DNA of 64,000 nt from Brevundimonas sp. UBA5713 (GCF_002419815.1 NZ_DIGV01000032.1:8470-72469), one strand, 5' to 3'. Shown: positions 7,800 through 17,186, counted from the first letter of the stretch. Notes: generated by a model from the sequence alone, not told the origin. Translations and numbers: made by a program.

Positions 7800-9662
7800 A
7801 TGATCCGCGTCGGACATACGATCAAAAAGCTATTCTCAGCCTTTGGCCGCTCGCAGCGGGGCAATGTGGCCATGATGACGGGTGTGGCCTTGCCGATCCT
7901 GCTGATGGTCTCGGCAGGGGCGATCGACCTTCACAATATGGCGCGCGTGAAAAGCGAGCTCCAGGATGCGCTGGACGCCGCATCTCTGGCTGCTGCACGC
8001 TCCCCCTACGCTAAGCAAACCGAGATTCAGCGGGTCGGCATGGACGCCCTGCGCGCCAACATGCCCGGCTATTTTTCGGGCAATCCCGGCGACGTCGGCA
8101 CTTTCATCATCACGGGCAAAGACAAGGTTACCGCGACCGCGACGGTTCAAGTCAAAACCATTGTGGCCAATATCTTCTTGCCCCCCTACGGCAAGCTCTT
8201 TGACGACTACATGCCGATGAGCGCCAGCTCGGAAGTCTTACGCGCCTCGCGCAATGTCGAAGTGGCCATGGCCCTGGACATCACCGGCTCCATGAGTTCG
8301 CCCAAGAATTTCATGCCGGACCTGATTTCGGCGGCTTCGCAGCTCGTGGACATCGTCGTTCAGGACGACCAGACGGTTTACACATCCCGCGTCGCGTTGG
8401 TGCCCTATGCCGGCGGGGTCAATGTGGGATCGCTGGCCAACAGCTTTCGAGGCACCCTCAGAGGCCCGACCAGCATATCGGCCGTGGATGTTTGGGATGC
8501 TGCGACCAGGACCGTTAGCTCCGTCAGTAACGGGTCGTTTTCGTCAAACTCGCACGGCCTTAAAAAGGGTGATTGGGTTCGCCTGTCCGGCTTTTCGGAC
8601 TCGGACTTGAACTCGAGCGCTTACAAGGTGTCGGACGCTGGCACGGGGACTTTCAAACTCGAGGGGGTGAGTGGCAACAAGTCGGCCGCCAACAACCAGA
8701 CCCGTCGTGTTCGAAAGTGCAAATACGCCCAATGCGAGAGCAAGATCACGTCGAACGGACATGGTCTCGTGACCGGCGACTATGTCGTTCTGGAAAGCAT
8801 GGGCAATGTATCGTCCATGGAAGGTGCAGCCGCGATCACCCGCGTGGATGCCAACAACTTTATGGTGCCTCTGGTGCCCTCGCTGACAGCTAACGCTTAC
8901 AGCGGTACGGCCGGGCGGTCATACTGCGGCAGTGATGGCTGCCAGCGACGCGCTTTCTACAGCAAGGCGGGCCGTGTCAGCAGCTTGGAAAGCAGCACCT
9001 GCATATCGGAGCGCCCGCGAGGAAACAGCGCGCCGAGTGATGCGGCTCCAAGCAGTTCGAACTATCTGGGTCGTGCCTATTTCGAGTCTACGAACCCGTG
9101 CCCTGCCGCCGTGTACCAACCGCTGAGCAGTGCGGCAGACAGCCTGAAGTCGTCCATCGGCGCTTACAAGGCCGGAGGGTCCACAGCCGGTCAGGTCGGT
9201 ATCGAAATGGCCTGGTATGCCGTGTCACCGACGTTCGGAGCGGGGCTGCCGCTGGCCAACCGGCCAAACCCGATCGATCCGTCGGCCACGGTAAAGGCTG
9301 TTGTTCTGATGACCGATGGCGAGTTCAACACGCCCTTCTGTCAGGGGGTGATCGCCCGGAACTCGGGCACAGGATCCGGCAATGATTGGGCCAAGATCGA
9401 CTGCAACGCCACCAATGGTAACGGCTTTGCACAGTCTGTAGCCCTGTGCAATGCGATGAAGAGCCAGAACATCGTCATCTATACGGTGGGCTTTAATCTG
9501 GGGACAGGGAAGGGCGGTTTCGGCATCGACACCGCCTATGAGGTTATGGAGCACTGCGCCTCGAGTTCGGAGCACTTCTTCCCCGCCGCTGACGGTACCG
9601 ATCTGAAGGAAGCCTTCAAGGCCATCGGTCGCGATATCACCCGACTGCGCATCGCCCGCTAA
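7800..9662 (+). CDS. TadG-like pilus-assembly/von Willebrand factor A protein
   Basis: A 620-residue TadE/TadG-family protein. The N-terminus has SQRGNVAMMTGVALPILLMVSAGAIDL, the class of hydrophobic anchor shared by Flp-pilus minor proteins. A von Willebrand A domain begins near residue 150 with a MIDAS-like DITGSMSS (Thr in place of the first Ser of DxSxS) and resumes at VKAVVLMTDGEFN. Between these lie two copies of a short HGLxxGD beta module and a Cys-containing Ser-rich linker. I chose ATG at 7800 with GGAG six bases upstream over a GTG at 7788. No tad genes adjoin it. It is probably surface or periplasmic. Confidence 0.8.
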   Translation: MIRVGHTIKKLFSAFGRSQRGNVAMMTGVALPILLMVSAGAIDLHNMARVKSELQDALDAASLAAARSPYAKQTEIQRVGMDALRANMPGYFSGNPGDVGTFIITGKDKVTATATVQVKTIVANIFLPPYGKLFDDYMPMSASSEVLRASRNVEVAMALDITGSMSSPKNFMPDLISAASQLVDIVVQDDQTVYTSRVALVPYAGGVNVGSLANSFRGTLRGPTSISAVDVWDAATRTVSSVSNGSFSSNSHGLKKGDWVRLSGFSDSDLNSSAYKVSDAGTGTFKLEGVSGNKSAANNQTRRVRKCKYAQCESKITSNGHGLVTGDYVVLESMGNVSSMEGAAAITRVDANNFMVPLVPSLTANAYSGTAGRSYCGSDGCQRRAFYSKAGRVSSLESSTCISERPRGNSAPSDAAPSSSNYLGRAYFESTNPCPAAVYQPLSSAADSLKSSIGAYKAGGSTAGQVGIEMAWYAVSPTFGAGLPLANRPNPIDPSATVKAVVLMTDGEFNTPFCQGVIARNSGTGSGNDWAKIDCNATNGNGFAQSVALCNAMKSQNIVIYTVGFNLGTGKGGFGIDTAYEVMEHCASSSEHFFPAADGTDLKEAFKAIGRDITRLRIAR

Positions 9663-9685
9663 TCGCAGTGCGGGACGACAAAAAA

Positions 9686-9711
9686 GGGCCGGACGATCAC
9701 TCGTCCGGCCC
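9686..9711. terminator. Bidirectional intrinsic terminator
   Basis: GGGCCGGACGA and TCGTCCGGCCC form a perfect 11-bp stem with a four-base loop. It is flanked by A-rich sequence on the left and a T-rich tail on the right, between the converging TadG-like and oxygenase genes. Confidence 0.8.
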
Positions 9712-9737
9712 TTCGTTTTGGCTGGCTGACGCTGCGC

Positions 9738-10715
9738 TTAGATCAGCTTGATCTCGCGCAGGCGCTCGGTGAGGAAGTCCTCGGCCAGAATGGTCTTTCC
9801 GGCATAGCGGTCCGGATTGTCCGGAGTGATCGTCGACGGCAGGGTCTCGATCGGGAAATCCGGATTGAAGTGCAGGAAGAACGGGGTCGAGTAGCGGGCA
9901 AAACCGCGACGTTCCGGTGCCGGATTGACCACGCGGTGGGTGGTCGACGGCAGCACGTGGTTGACCAGACGCTGCAGCATGTCACCGATGTTGATGACCA
10001 GCGCGCCCGGAGGCGGTGCGATGTCCAGCCACTCACCGTCAGCATCCTTCAGCTGCAGGCCGGCTTCCTCAGCGCCGAGCAGCAGGGTGATGACGTTGAT
10101 GTCTTCGTGGGCACCGGCGCGCACGCCCGGGGCATCGGCCGGAACCGGCGGATAGTGCAGCAGGCGCAGGATGGAGTTGCCGAGCTGAACCTTGTCTTCG
10201 AAATAGTCGTCGTCCAGCTTCAGATAGCGGGCGATAGCCTTCAGAATACGGCGACCCAGCTCATCCAGAGCCGTGAACATGCCATAGACATTGTCCTTGA
10301 AGGTCGGGATCTCGGTGGGCCACAGATTGTCGCGCATATACTGCTTATAGGCGTGACCTTCCGGCAGCTCGCGGCCGGTGTGCCAGAACTCTTTCAGATC
10401 GTGGGCCTTGGCACCCTTGGCGGTTTCCACGCCGAACGGGGTCAGGCCACGGGCGCCGCCGGTGCCCGGCACGTGGTATTGGCGCTTGGTCTCTTCATCT
10501 AGAGCAAAGAAGGCTTTGGCGTCGGCGATAGCGGCATCAATGACGGCTTGGTCAAGACCGTGGTCGGCCACAACGGCAAAGCCGTATCGCGCGAACGACG
10601 CGCCCAGTTCGTCCGAAAAAGCCTGGAAGTCCTGATCATAGCGGGTCATCGACACCGGCACGATCGCCTTCTTCTTCTCACCTTCGGCGGCGACGGCGGT
10701 AATGGTGGAGCTCAC
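9738..10715 (-). CDS. 2-oxoglutarate/Fe(II)-dependent oxygenase, isopenicillin-N-synthase family
   Basis: A 325-residue cytoplasmic oxygenase. The DIOX N-terminal domain (FARYGFAVVADHGLD) precedes the jelly-roll core. The iron ligands are HED in GAHEDINVITLL and His in STTHRV, with RYSTPFF as the RxS 2-oxoglutarate site. It belongs with bacterial IPNS-like oxygenases of unknown substrate. It is not a beta-lactam gene by context, since no NRPS is nearby. GTG at 10715 is preferred because GAGG lies upstream and the encoded N-terminus (SSTITAVAAEG) is natural; a longer frame to 10769 exists. Confidence 0.85.
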   Translation of the reverse strand: MSSTITAVAAEGEKKKAIVPVSMTRYDQDFQAFSDELGASFARYGFAVVADHGLDQAVIDAAIADAKAFFALDEETKRQYHVPGTGGARGLTPFGVETAKGAKAHDLKEFWHTGRELPEGHAYKQYMRDNLWPTEIPTFKDNVYGMFTALDELGRRILKAIARYLKLDDDYFEDKVQLGNSILRLLHYPPVPADAPGVRAGAHEDINVITLLLGAEEAGLQLKDADGEWLDIAPPPGALVINIGDMLQRLVNHVLPSTTHRVVNPAPERRGFARYSTPFFLHFNPDFPIETLPSTITPDNPDRYAGKTILAEDFLTERLREIKLI

Positions 10716-10946
10716 TGAACTTTGCCTCAAAGTGGTGGTTCTTGAATGCTTTGTACCGCGTATCGGCAAAAAATGGCAGGGATGCGCCCCAAAAGTCGAT
10801 AAGCCGAGGCTGACCTGTCAGCAATCGGCAATCCTGTGTCCCGCGCATAACACTCGCCCGCCCGATTAAGGGCAGGATTTACCTGCGAGGGGGCAGCTTC
10901 CTTTTATAGGACGCATAGGGAGGGTTTCTGACTGCCGATTTCGGTG

Positions 10947-11540
10947 TCAGCGCAGGGCGGAGCCCAGGCGGCGCTTGTGACGGCAGATGCGTACCTCGCG
11001 ATCAAAGCGCTCCCACAGCTCGGCCTTGTTGTTTTCGACCATGTAGCAGTTCACTTCTATCTGTTCCGGTGTCCAGCAGATGGCGGTGACGCGGTCATAG
11101 CTCTGGCCGGTGGTCATACAATCCAGCGTCTTGCGGTCCACAAGCTGTCTCAGGGCGCGTGTCGCCTCGGCCGACGATGTGGTCGAGCAGGGATGGCCCG
11201 GCGAGCAGCTGTTGTCGGCCTCGCGCGCGGCTAGCGCATGCAGACGCACGCGGGTGCCATCCTGACAGCGCAGGGTGTCTCCATCGTTCACGCGCTGGAC
11301 CTTGCAGCGGAAATCGGCTTCCGATGCGGCCTGCTGGAGGGTGGGCGGGAACACCTCTGGTGCCACCGATGTGGCGGCTTGCCGTGCCCCGTCGGTCACC
11401 TTTTCCGGCAGGGGCAGGCGGTCGCCCCACATCACTACGACCAGAAACACCGCCGCAAAGGTCAGCAGCGCCGAGCCGATCAGATTGCCTGAGGAGGGTT
11501 TGGGCGCAGGGCGACGACGGCGGTAACGGCGAGAGCTCAT
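10947..11540 (-). CDS. Membrane-anchored SNase-like (thermonuclease-fold) protein
   Basis: A 197-residue protein with an Arg-rich cytoplasmic tail, one membrane anchor (about 22-40) and a C-terminal staphylococcal-nuclease-like domain. The domain shows VNDGDTLRC, VRLHALAARE and SYDRVTAICW. Compared with staphylococcal nuclease, the Arg35, Glu43 and Arg87 equivalents seem present, but the calcium-ligand Asp40 is replaced by Ala (LAARE instead of VDTPE). Several Cys residues suggest a periplasmic, disulfide-bonded domain. Nuclease activity is therefore uncertain. It is transcribed alone. Confidence 0.75.
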   Translation of the reverse strand: MSSRRYRRRRPAPKPSSGNLIGSALLTFAAVFLVVVMWGDRLPLPEKVTDGARQAATSVAPEVFPPTLQQAASEADFRCKVQRVNDGDTLRCQDGTRVRLHALAAREADNSCSPGHPCSTTSSAEATRALRQLVDRKTLDCMTTGQSYDRVTAICWTPEQIEVNCYMVENNKAELWERFDREVRICRHKRRLGSALR

Positions 11541-11612
11541 GACCCGACTTCTAGAGGCAAATCGTCAGCAAGACTTGAACAGGCTGTGAGGGTGGCGAGA
11601 GCCAGATAGGAC

Positions 11613-11642
11613 AAAGGCCCCGCGGGTGTCCGCGAGGCCTTT
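11613..11642 (-). terminator. Terminator of the first tRNA-Ala
   Basis: AAAGGCC...CGCGG and CCGCG...GGCCTTT form a strong stem immediately downstream of the tRNA 3' end on the minus strand. Confidence 0.7.
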
Positions 11643-11644
11643 GA

Positions 11645-11720
11645 TGGTGGAGCTAAGCGGAGTCGAACCGCTGACCTCTTGAATGCCATTCAAGCGCTCT
11701 ACCAACTGAGCTATAGCCCC
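11645..11720 (-). tRNA. tRNA-Ala(GGC), copy 1
   Basis: The minus strand gives a 76-base cloverleaf with acceptor GGGGCTA/TAGCTCC, anticodon stem CTTGA/TCAAG, anticodon GGC, a TTCGA T-loop and encoded CCA. It is identical in sequence to the copy at 11807-11882. Confidence 0.95.
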
Positions 11721-11774
11721 GGACCGTTTGGTCTGGATGATTGCACCGGCAAAAAAGTGCTTTCAAAAAATGGA

Positions 11775-11805
11775 AAACCCCCCGCTGTGGTCCAGCGAGG
11801 GGTTT
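11775..11805 (-). terminator. Terminator of the second tRNA-Ala
   Basis: AAACCCC...CGCTG and CAGCG...GGGGTTT form a stem directly after the second tRNA 3' end. On the minus strand it is followed by a T-rich tail (TTTTCCATTTTTTG). Confidence 0.7.
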
Positions 11806-11806
11806 A

Positions 11807-11882
11807 TGGTGGAGCTAAGCGGAGTCGAACCGCTGACCTCTTGAATGCCATTCAAGCGCTCTACCAACTGAGCTATAGCCCC
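11807..11882 (-). tRNA. tRNA-Ala(GGC), copy 2
   Basis: A 76-base tRNA with encoded CCA, identical to copy 1, anticodon GGC. It is the upstream member of the tandem pair. Each copy is followed by its own hairpin, so the two are probably separate transcription units rather than one precursor. Confidence 0.95.
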
Positions 11883-11932
11883 GAACCTTTCGGTCGGCCT
11901 CGACGAGGTTTGTGGCCCCGTCGAGGTGGCGG

Positions 11933-11961
11933 AAACTAGGGAGTTCCGACCGGAAGGTCAA
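11933..11961 (-). promoter_or_regulatory. Likely promoter of tRNA-Ala copy 2
   Basis: On the minus strand TTGACC (11956-11961) and TAGTTT (11933-11938) are spaced by 17 bases, about 50 bases upstream of the tRNA 5' end. The -10 match is only moderate. Confidence 0.45.
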
Positions 11962-12006
11962 GCGGTCCTGAAAACTTTTTTCCGCATTGTTTTCAGAACC
12001 TTGGTT

Positions 12007-12465
12007 TTACTCGTCGTCGAGCGACGGCTTGGTCAGTTCGTCGTCCAGACCGTCGTCGTCTTCGTCCTCGATGAAGGGAACGGAATCGTCGTCATCGTCC
12101 AGAACGTCGTCGTCGTCACCGTCGGTGGTGCCCAGACCTGTATCGTCGGCAACCGGATCGGCGTCGTCGTCATCGTCCGGCGTCAGGATCGGCTCATGGC
12201 CTTCCTGATCGATTTCCGGCGTGGCTTCCACGTCGTCCTCTTCTTCATCGCCGTCGACCGACTTGTCGGCGACTTGATCTTCATTTTCGTCTTCGTCGGC
12301 AGCGTAACCGGCACCGCGACGGGTACGACGGCCGCGCAGGGCCTCTTCCATCGGGTCGAATTCGTTTTCGCACTTCGGGCAGCGTGCCGGGCGACGGTTC
12401 AGGTCGTAGAATTTGGCCTGGCAGTTCGGGCAGATCTGCTTTTGGCCCAGTTCAGGATTGGCCAC
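12007..12465 (-). CDS. FYDLN acid domain protein (TIGR02300 family)
   Basis: A 152-residue protein. Residues 1-40 hold a zinc ribbon (CPNC...CPKC) with the signature KFYDLNRRPARCP. The rest is strongly acidic low-complexity sequence with runs of Asp/Glu. Family members are alphaproteobacterial proteins of unknown function. GTG at 12465 is chosen because GAAGG lies upstream and the family begins at this point; the open frame upstream would overlap the aroA promoter. It is divergent from aroA. Confidence 0.85.
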   Translation of the reverse strand: MANPELGQKQICPNCQAKFYDLNRRPARCPKCENEFDPMEEALRGRRTRRGAGYAADEDENEDQVADKSVDGDEEEDDVEATPEIDQEGHEPILTPDDDDDADPVADDTGLGTTDGDDDDVLDDDDDSVPFIEDEDDDGLDDELTKPSLDDE

Positions 12466-12605
12466 GGGATTAACCTTCGGCGTGAGTGGAGTGGATACTG
12501 GGGAAATCGGGCGGCTCCCTTGCCACCCGATGAGCCCACTGTCAAAAGCTTGTGTTGCGCGCCTTTGCAGCATTTTCCAGTCAAAAAACGGAGCCGAGTA
12601 GTCGG

Positions 12606-13937
12606 TTGACCGATTCCAGCACCTTTATTGCGTCCAAATCCTCGAAACTGGCGGGCACTGTCAAAGCCCCCGGTGACAAGTCTATTTCCCACAGAAGCCT
12701 GATTTTCGGGGGGCTGGCGCAGGGAGTGACCCAGATCGAGGGGTTGCTGGAAGGCGATGATATTCTGGCAACCGCCCGCGCCATCTCGGCCATGGGCGCG
12801 CGCGTGGAAAAATTAGGCGAAGGTCGATGGAAGGTGACGGGGAGCGGTCGCCTGCAAAGCCCTATCGACATTATCGACTGCGGCAACGCCGGCACCGGCG
12901 TTCGCCTGCTGATGGGGGCCGCAGCCGGTTTTCCGCTGACCGCGGACTTCACGGGCGATGCCTCGCTGCGCAAGCGTCCGATGAAGCGTGTCACCGGTCC
13001 GCTGGCGGACATGGGCGCGACCTTCATCTGGAAGGACCAGGAAGATCGGCTGCCGCTGACCGTCAAGGGCGGCAATCTGTCGGCGATCGACTACACCCAG
13101 AGCGTGGCCTCGGCGCAGGTGAAGTCGGCCATTCTGCTCGCAGGTCTGAATGCTATTGGCACCACTCGCATCACCGAGCCGGAAAAGAGCCGCGACCATA
13201 CCGAGCGCATGCTGACTGCCTTCGGGGCCAATGTCGATGTGCAGGACATGGGCGAAGGTTGGATCATATCGCTAGAGGGCGGTCAGTCGCTGACCGGTAC
13301 GTCGGTGTCGGTGCCGGGTGATCCCTCGTCGGCAGCCTTCCCGCTGGCGGCCGCCCTTATTGTGCCGGGCTCGGAAGTGACCGTCGAAAACGTCATGCTG
13401 AACCCGCTGCGCACCGGCCTGTTCGACACCTGGATCGACATGGGCGCGGACCTGACCATTTCGAACCGCCGCATGTCGGGTGGCGAGGAAGTGGGCGACA
13501 TCACCGCCCGCTATTCGCAGCTGAAGGGTATTGTGGTTCCCGAAATGCGGGCTGCCGCCATGATCGATGAGTATCCGATCCTCGCGGCGACCGCGGCCTT
13601 TGCCGAGGGGCAGACCGTCATGCGCCGTATAGGCGAGATGCGCGTGAAGGAAAGTGACCGTATTGCGTTGATGGTCGCGGGTCTGCGCGCCTGTGGTGTC
13701 GAGGTCGAGGAAGAAACCGAAGGCTTTATCGTTACCGGTGCTGACTCGGTTCGGGGCGGCGCTGTCGTCGAAACCGCCCATGATCACCGCATTGCCATGA
13801 GCCATCTGGTGCTGGGGCTGGCCGCCGAACAGCCGGTATCGGTGCTGGATCCCGAGATGATCGCCACCTCCTTCCCCGGCTTCGTCCAATTGATGAATGG
13901 ACTTGGCGGCTCCGTCGCGGCAGGGAAGGCGGCATGA
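12606..13937 (+). CDS. aroA: 3-phosphoshikimate 1-carboxyvinyltransferase (EPSP synthase)
   Basis: A 443-residue cytoplasmic enzyme of the shikimate pathway that joins shikimate-3-phosphate and phosphoenolpyruvate. The signatures [44 protein letters not shown] and VKESDRI are present. A TTG start at 12606 places APGDKS about 20 residues in, as in relatives; a GTG at 12552 would add an unusual tail. Ala at position 100 of the GNAGTG loop suggests a class II-like variant, which needs alignment. Its TGA overlaps the cmk ATG, so the two are coupled. Confidence 0.93.
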   Translation: MTDSSTFIASKSSKLAGTVKAPGDKSISHRSLIFGGLAQGVTQIEGLLEGDDILATARAISAMGARVEKLGEGRWKVTGSGRLQSPIDIIDCGNAGTGVRLLMGAAAGFPLTADFTGDASLRKRPMKRVTGPLADMGATFIWKDQEDRLPLTVKGGNLSAIDYTQSVASAQVKSAILLAGLNAIGTTRITEPEKSRDHTERMLTAFGANVDVQDMGEGWIISLEGGQSLTGTSVSVPGDPSSAAFPLAAALIVPGSEVTVENVMLNPLRTGLFDTWIDMGADLTISNRRMSGGEEVGDITARYSQLKGIVVPEMRAAAMIDEYPILAATAAFAEGQTVMRRIGEMRVKESDRIALMVAGLRACGVEVEEETEGFIVTGADSVRGGAVVETAHDHRIAMSHLVLGLAAEQPVSVLDPEMIATSFPGFVQLMNGLGGSVAAGKAA

Positions 13938-14578
13938 GTTTGATTATCGCCGTTGATGGTCCTGCTGCCTCGGGCAAGGGCACTATCGCTTCACGTCTGG
14001 CCGACCATTATGGCCTGCCCTATCTGGATACCGGCCTGCTTTATCGTGCCGTTGGCATGCGTGTGCTCCAATCGGGCAAGGACCTGTCTGACGAAGCTGC
14101 CGCCGCTGAGGCCGCCCAGACCCTGTCGCCCGACGGCCTGTCCGATGATGCCAGCCTGACGACCGGCGAGGCCGGCGAGGCCGCCAGCCGCGTGGCCGCC
14201 TATCCGGCAGTGCGCACGGCCCTGCTGAAACTTCAGCGCGACTTTGCGGCCCAAGCGGGTGGTGCGGTTCTGGACGGCCGCGACATCGGCACCGTCATCG
14301 CGCCTGAAGCGATGGCAAAGCTGTTCGTGACCGCCAGCGCCGAAGTGCGTGCCGAGCGCCGCTGGAAGCAGCTGAATGCGCGCGGCATCGAAATTTCCTT
14401 CGAAGAGATGCTGGCCGACATCCGCAAACGCGACGCGCGCGACGCCGGTCGGGATTCCGCCCCGATGGTACAAGCTGACGACGCTATCTTGCTGGATACG
14501 AGCGATATGGGTATAGAAGCGGCCTTCGATGCGGCCCGCCGCATTGTCGAGACAGCGCGCGCAAAGCACGGTCTCTGA
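13934..14578 (+). CDS. cmk: Cytidylate kinase
   Basis: A 214-residue kinase that phosphorylates CMP and dCMP with ATP. The P-loop is GPAASGKGT at residues 9-17, followed by [12 protein letters not shown]. The [12 protein letters not shown] motif and the lid [13 protein letters not shown] are typical of Cmk. The start overlaps the aroA stop by four bases (ATGA). The aroA-cmk-rpsA order is widely conserved in proteobacteria. Confidence 0.96.
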   Translation: MSLIIAVDGPAASGKGTIASRLADHYGLPYLDTGLLYRAVGMRVLQSGKDLSDEAAAAEAAQTLSPDGLSDDASLTTGEAGEAASRVAAYPAVRTALLKLQRDFAAQAGGAVLDGRDIGTVIAPEAMAKLFVTASAEVRAERRWKQLNARGIEISFEEMLADIRKRDARDAGRDSAPMVQADDAILLDTSDMGIEAAFDAARRIVETARAKHGL

Positions 14579-14819
14579 TCACTCCGGCCCGGATGTCCAG
14601 GACATTCCCGCCCGATCGGAACGGCTATCCTTTGTAATTTCAACGCGTTGAACCTCGGCAGCCGTGGGCGCTACGGGTTTGAGTTCAAGCCGCCTCGGCG
14701 CGCGCCCCGTATCGTCCATATCTTCTGAAAATCGAGTTCCCCCCCTTCGCGCAGGGCGTATTGGCCGTTTTGGCCGGTCTGTTCTGGGCAAAGACCCTTT
14801 CATCAACCCCAAGAGTCAT

Positions 14820-16517
14820 ATGACCGAAACCTTTAACCCCACCCGCGATGATTTCGCCGCTCTGCTCGACGAACAACTGCAAGGCCGCGATCTTGGCGAA
14901 GGCCAAGTCGTCCACGGCCGCGTTGTCGGCATCGAAAAAGACATCGTCATCATCGACGTCGGCCTGAAGACCGAAGGCCGTATCGCCATGCGCGAATTCG
15001 GCCAAGGCGAAGGCGCTGTCCTGCCGAAGGTCGGCGACAACGTCGAAGTTTACCTGGAGCGCGTCGAGAACGCGATGGGTGAAGCCGTCATCAGCCGCGA
15101 CAAGGCTCGCCGCGAAGAAGCCTGGACCCGTCTGGAAGCTGTCTTCGCCGAAGGTCAGCCGGTCAACGGTGCTATCGTCGGCCGCGTCAAGGGTGGTTTC
15201 ACCGTCGATCTGGGCGGTGCTTCGGCCTTCCTGCCGGGTTCGCAAGTGGACATCCGTCCGGTTCGCGACGTCACCCCGCTGATGGGCAAGGAACAACCGT
15301 TCGCCATCCTGAAGATGGACCGTCCGCGCGGCAACATCGTTGTCTCGCGTCGTGCGATCCTGGAAGAAGCCCGCGCTGAACAACGCACCGAGCTGGTCGG
15401 CCAACTGGCCGAAGGTGAAGTCCGTGAAGGCGTCGTCAAGAACATCACCGACTACGGTGCGTTCGTTGACCTGGGCGGCATCGACGGCCTGCTGCACGTC
15501 ACCGACATGTCGTGGAAGCGCGTGTCGCACCCGTCGCAAGTTCTGGCCGTTGGCGACACCGTCAAGGTCCAGATCGTCAAGATCAACCCGGACACCCAGC
15601 GCATCAGCCTCGGCATGAAGCAGCTGCAGTCGGATCCGTGGGATGGTGTTGAAGCCAAGTATCCGGTCGGTGCCAAGTACACCGGTCGTATCACCAACAT
15701 CACCGACTACGGCGCCTTCGTTGAGCTGGAAGCCGGCGTTGAAGGTCTGGTCCACGTTTCGGAAATGTCCTGGACGAAGAAGAACGTCCACCCGGGCAAG
15801 ATCGTCTCCACCTCGCAAGAAGTGGACGTCATCGTTCTGGACGTCGACAGCGCCAAGCGTCGTATCTCGCTGGGCCTGAAGCAAGCTCAAGCCAACCCGT
15901 GGGAAGCCTTCGTGGAAGCTCACCCGGTCGGTTCGACCGTCGAAGGCGAAGTCAAGAACGCCACCGAGTTCGGCCTGTTCATCGGCCTGGACAACGACAT
16001 CGACGGCATGGTCCACCTGTCGGACCTGGACTGGAACGTGTCGGGCGAAGAAGCCATCCAGCGCTACCGTAAGGGCGAGGTCATCAAGGCCAAGGTTCTG
16101 GACGTCGACATCGAGAAGGAACGCGTCTCGCTGGGCGTCAAGCAACTGGGCGCTGACCCGATGGAAGGCGACGTCTACAAGCGTGGCCAGCAAATCACCG
16201 TCACCGTCACCGCCATTGAAACCGGCGGCATCGAAGTCAAGTTCGGTGAAGAAGACGCTCCGGTCACCGCCTTCATCCGCAAGTCGGACCTGTCGCGCGA
16301 CCGCAACGAGCAGCGTCCGGAACGCTTCTCGGTCGGCGATCGCCTCGACGCCATGATCACCGCCGTCGACAAGGCTACCCGCCGCGTGTCGGTCTCGATC
16401 AAGGCTCTGGAAATGAAGGACGAACAAGAAGCCATCGAGCAGTTCGGTTCGTCGGACTCGGGCGCCTCGCTGGGCGACATCCTGGGTGCCGCTCTGAAGA
16501 ACGCTGGCAAGGAATAA
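14820..16517 (+). CDS. rpsA: 30S ribosomal protein S1
   Basis: A 565-residue RNA-binding protein that helps the 30S subunit load mRNA. Six S1 (OB-fold) repeats are visible; repeats 3 to 5 share ITDYGAFV-DLGGIDGLLHVTDMSW-like cores. I chose ATG at 14820 (MTETFNPTRDDFAALLDEQL), which gives the usual length; an open frame upstream is leader. The codon use is strongly biased (CTG, GGC, GAA), as expected for a very highly expressed gene. The 241-base leader from 14579 could carry autogenous control but shows no clear element. A terminator follows, then ihfB. Confidence 0.97.
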   Translation: MTETFNPTRDDFAALLDEQLQGRDLGEGQVVHGRVVGIEKDIVIIDVGLKTEGRIAMREFGQGEGAVLPKVGDNVEVYLERVENAMGEAVISRDKARREEAWTRLEAVFAEGQPVNGAIVGRVKGGFTVDLGGASAFLPGSQVDIRPVRDVTPLMGKEQPFAILKMDRPRGNIVVSRRAILEEARAEQRTELVGQLAEGEVREGVVKNITDYGAFVDLGGIDGLLHVTDMSWKRVSHPSQVLAVGDTVKVQIVKINPDTQRISLGMKQLQSDPWDGVEAKYPVGAKYTGRITNITDYGAFVELEAGVEGLVHVSEMSWTKKNVHPGKIVSTSQEVDVIVLDVDSAKRRISLGLKQAQANPWEAFVEAHPVGSTVEGEVKNATEFGLFIGLDNDIDGMVHLSDLDWNVSGEEAIQRYRKGEVIKAKVLDVDIEKERVSLGVKQLGADPMEGDVYKRGQQITVTVTAIETGGIEVKFGEEDAPVTAFIRKSDLSRDRNEQRPERFSVGDRLDAMITAVDKATRRVSVSIKALEMKDEQEAIEQFGSSDSGASLGDILGAALKNAGKE

Positions 16518-16557
16518 TCCTTGATCCAGTGCCTTCGGGCCTGATCCAAAAAGAAGA

Positions 16558-16590
16558 GGCGGTCGGTATTTACCGGCCGCCTTTTTCTTT
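16558..16590 (+). terminator. Intrinsic terminator of rpsA
   Basis: GGCGGTCGGTA and TACCGGCCGCC form an 11-bp stem with one G-T pair, followed by CTTTTTCTTT. Confidence 0.85.
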
Positions 16591-16831
16591 GGACCTCGCG
16601 CCTGTCGTTGCAGGGGCGCTATCTGATATTCCCGCGTTAGGGGAATGGTGCCGCTGGCCCGTGTCCTTGGCCCCTTCGGTGCGAAGCTGCGGAAACGAAA
16701 ATTTGCGTTTATGTCGCAGAAAATCGTTATCCCAGATGCGCTTTTCCCCTTTCTTCCAACGGCATCAGGTGTTTAGGTGTCATCCCGGTGATGACGAATA
16801 ACGTCGGAAACAGCACGGGCGGGGGCCTTGA
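16591..16831 (+). other. Intergenic region before ihfB
   Basis: This stretch between the rpsA terminator and ihfB is A/T-richer around 16690-16740. It contains a short dyad (TCATCCCGGTGATGA, 16781-16795). No ORF or RNA gene is convincing. It presumably holds the ihfB promoter. Confidence 0.4.
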
Positions 16832-17122
16832 ATGATCAAGTCCGAACTGATCGAAAAGCTGGCGGCCGAAAATCTGCATCTGACCCATGCAGAGGTCGAG
16901 CGAGTCGTGAATGTTATCCTTGGGCGTATGACGGACGCCCTGTCTGACGGTGGTCGCGTAGAGCTGAGAGGCTTCGGGGCCTTTTCGGTCCGCAGCCGTC
17001 CGGCACGTTCGGGGCGCAACCCGCGCACCGGCGAAACTGTGGAGGTGCCGGCCAAAGCCGTACCTTTCTTCAAGTCCGGTAAGGAACTGCGTCAGCGTTT
17101 GAACGCTTCTGGCGACGCCTGA
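16832..17122 (+). CDS. ihfB: Integration host factor subunit beta
   Basis: A 96-residue HU/IHF-family protein that bends DNA as a heterodimer with IhfA. It begins [14 protein letters not shown]. The minor-groove arm is [14 protein letters not shown], and the [13 protein letters not shown] strand is conserved. The position after rpsA is the classical location of ihfB. Length is normal. IHF may contribute to cell-cycle promoters in this lineage, which is known for Caulobacter relatives and inferred here. Confidence 0.95.
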   Translation: MIKSELIEKLAAENLHLTHAEVERVVNVILGRMTDALSDGGRVELRGFGAFSVRSRPARSGRNPRTGETVEVPAKAVPFFKSGKELRQRLNASGDA

Positions 17123-17186
17123 TCTCTTCCTTTAGGAATGCCGGGTTAGTTTCTGGCGCTATGGCGCCGTCCATAGGAGCAGAATC

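Noticed and set aside
9738..10715. Beta-lactam biosynthesis gene (isopenicillin N synthase)
   Set aside because: Only the oxygenase family is shared; no ACV synthetase or related genes are present, and such homologues are common in non-producers.
14685..16427. A 580-codon open frame antisense to rpsA
   Set aside because: It is a shadow of the strongly biased rpsA codon use; the composition is Asp/Val/Phe-rich, it has no start signals and matches no family.
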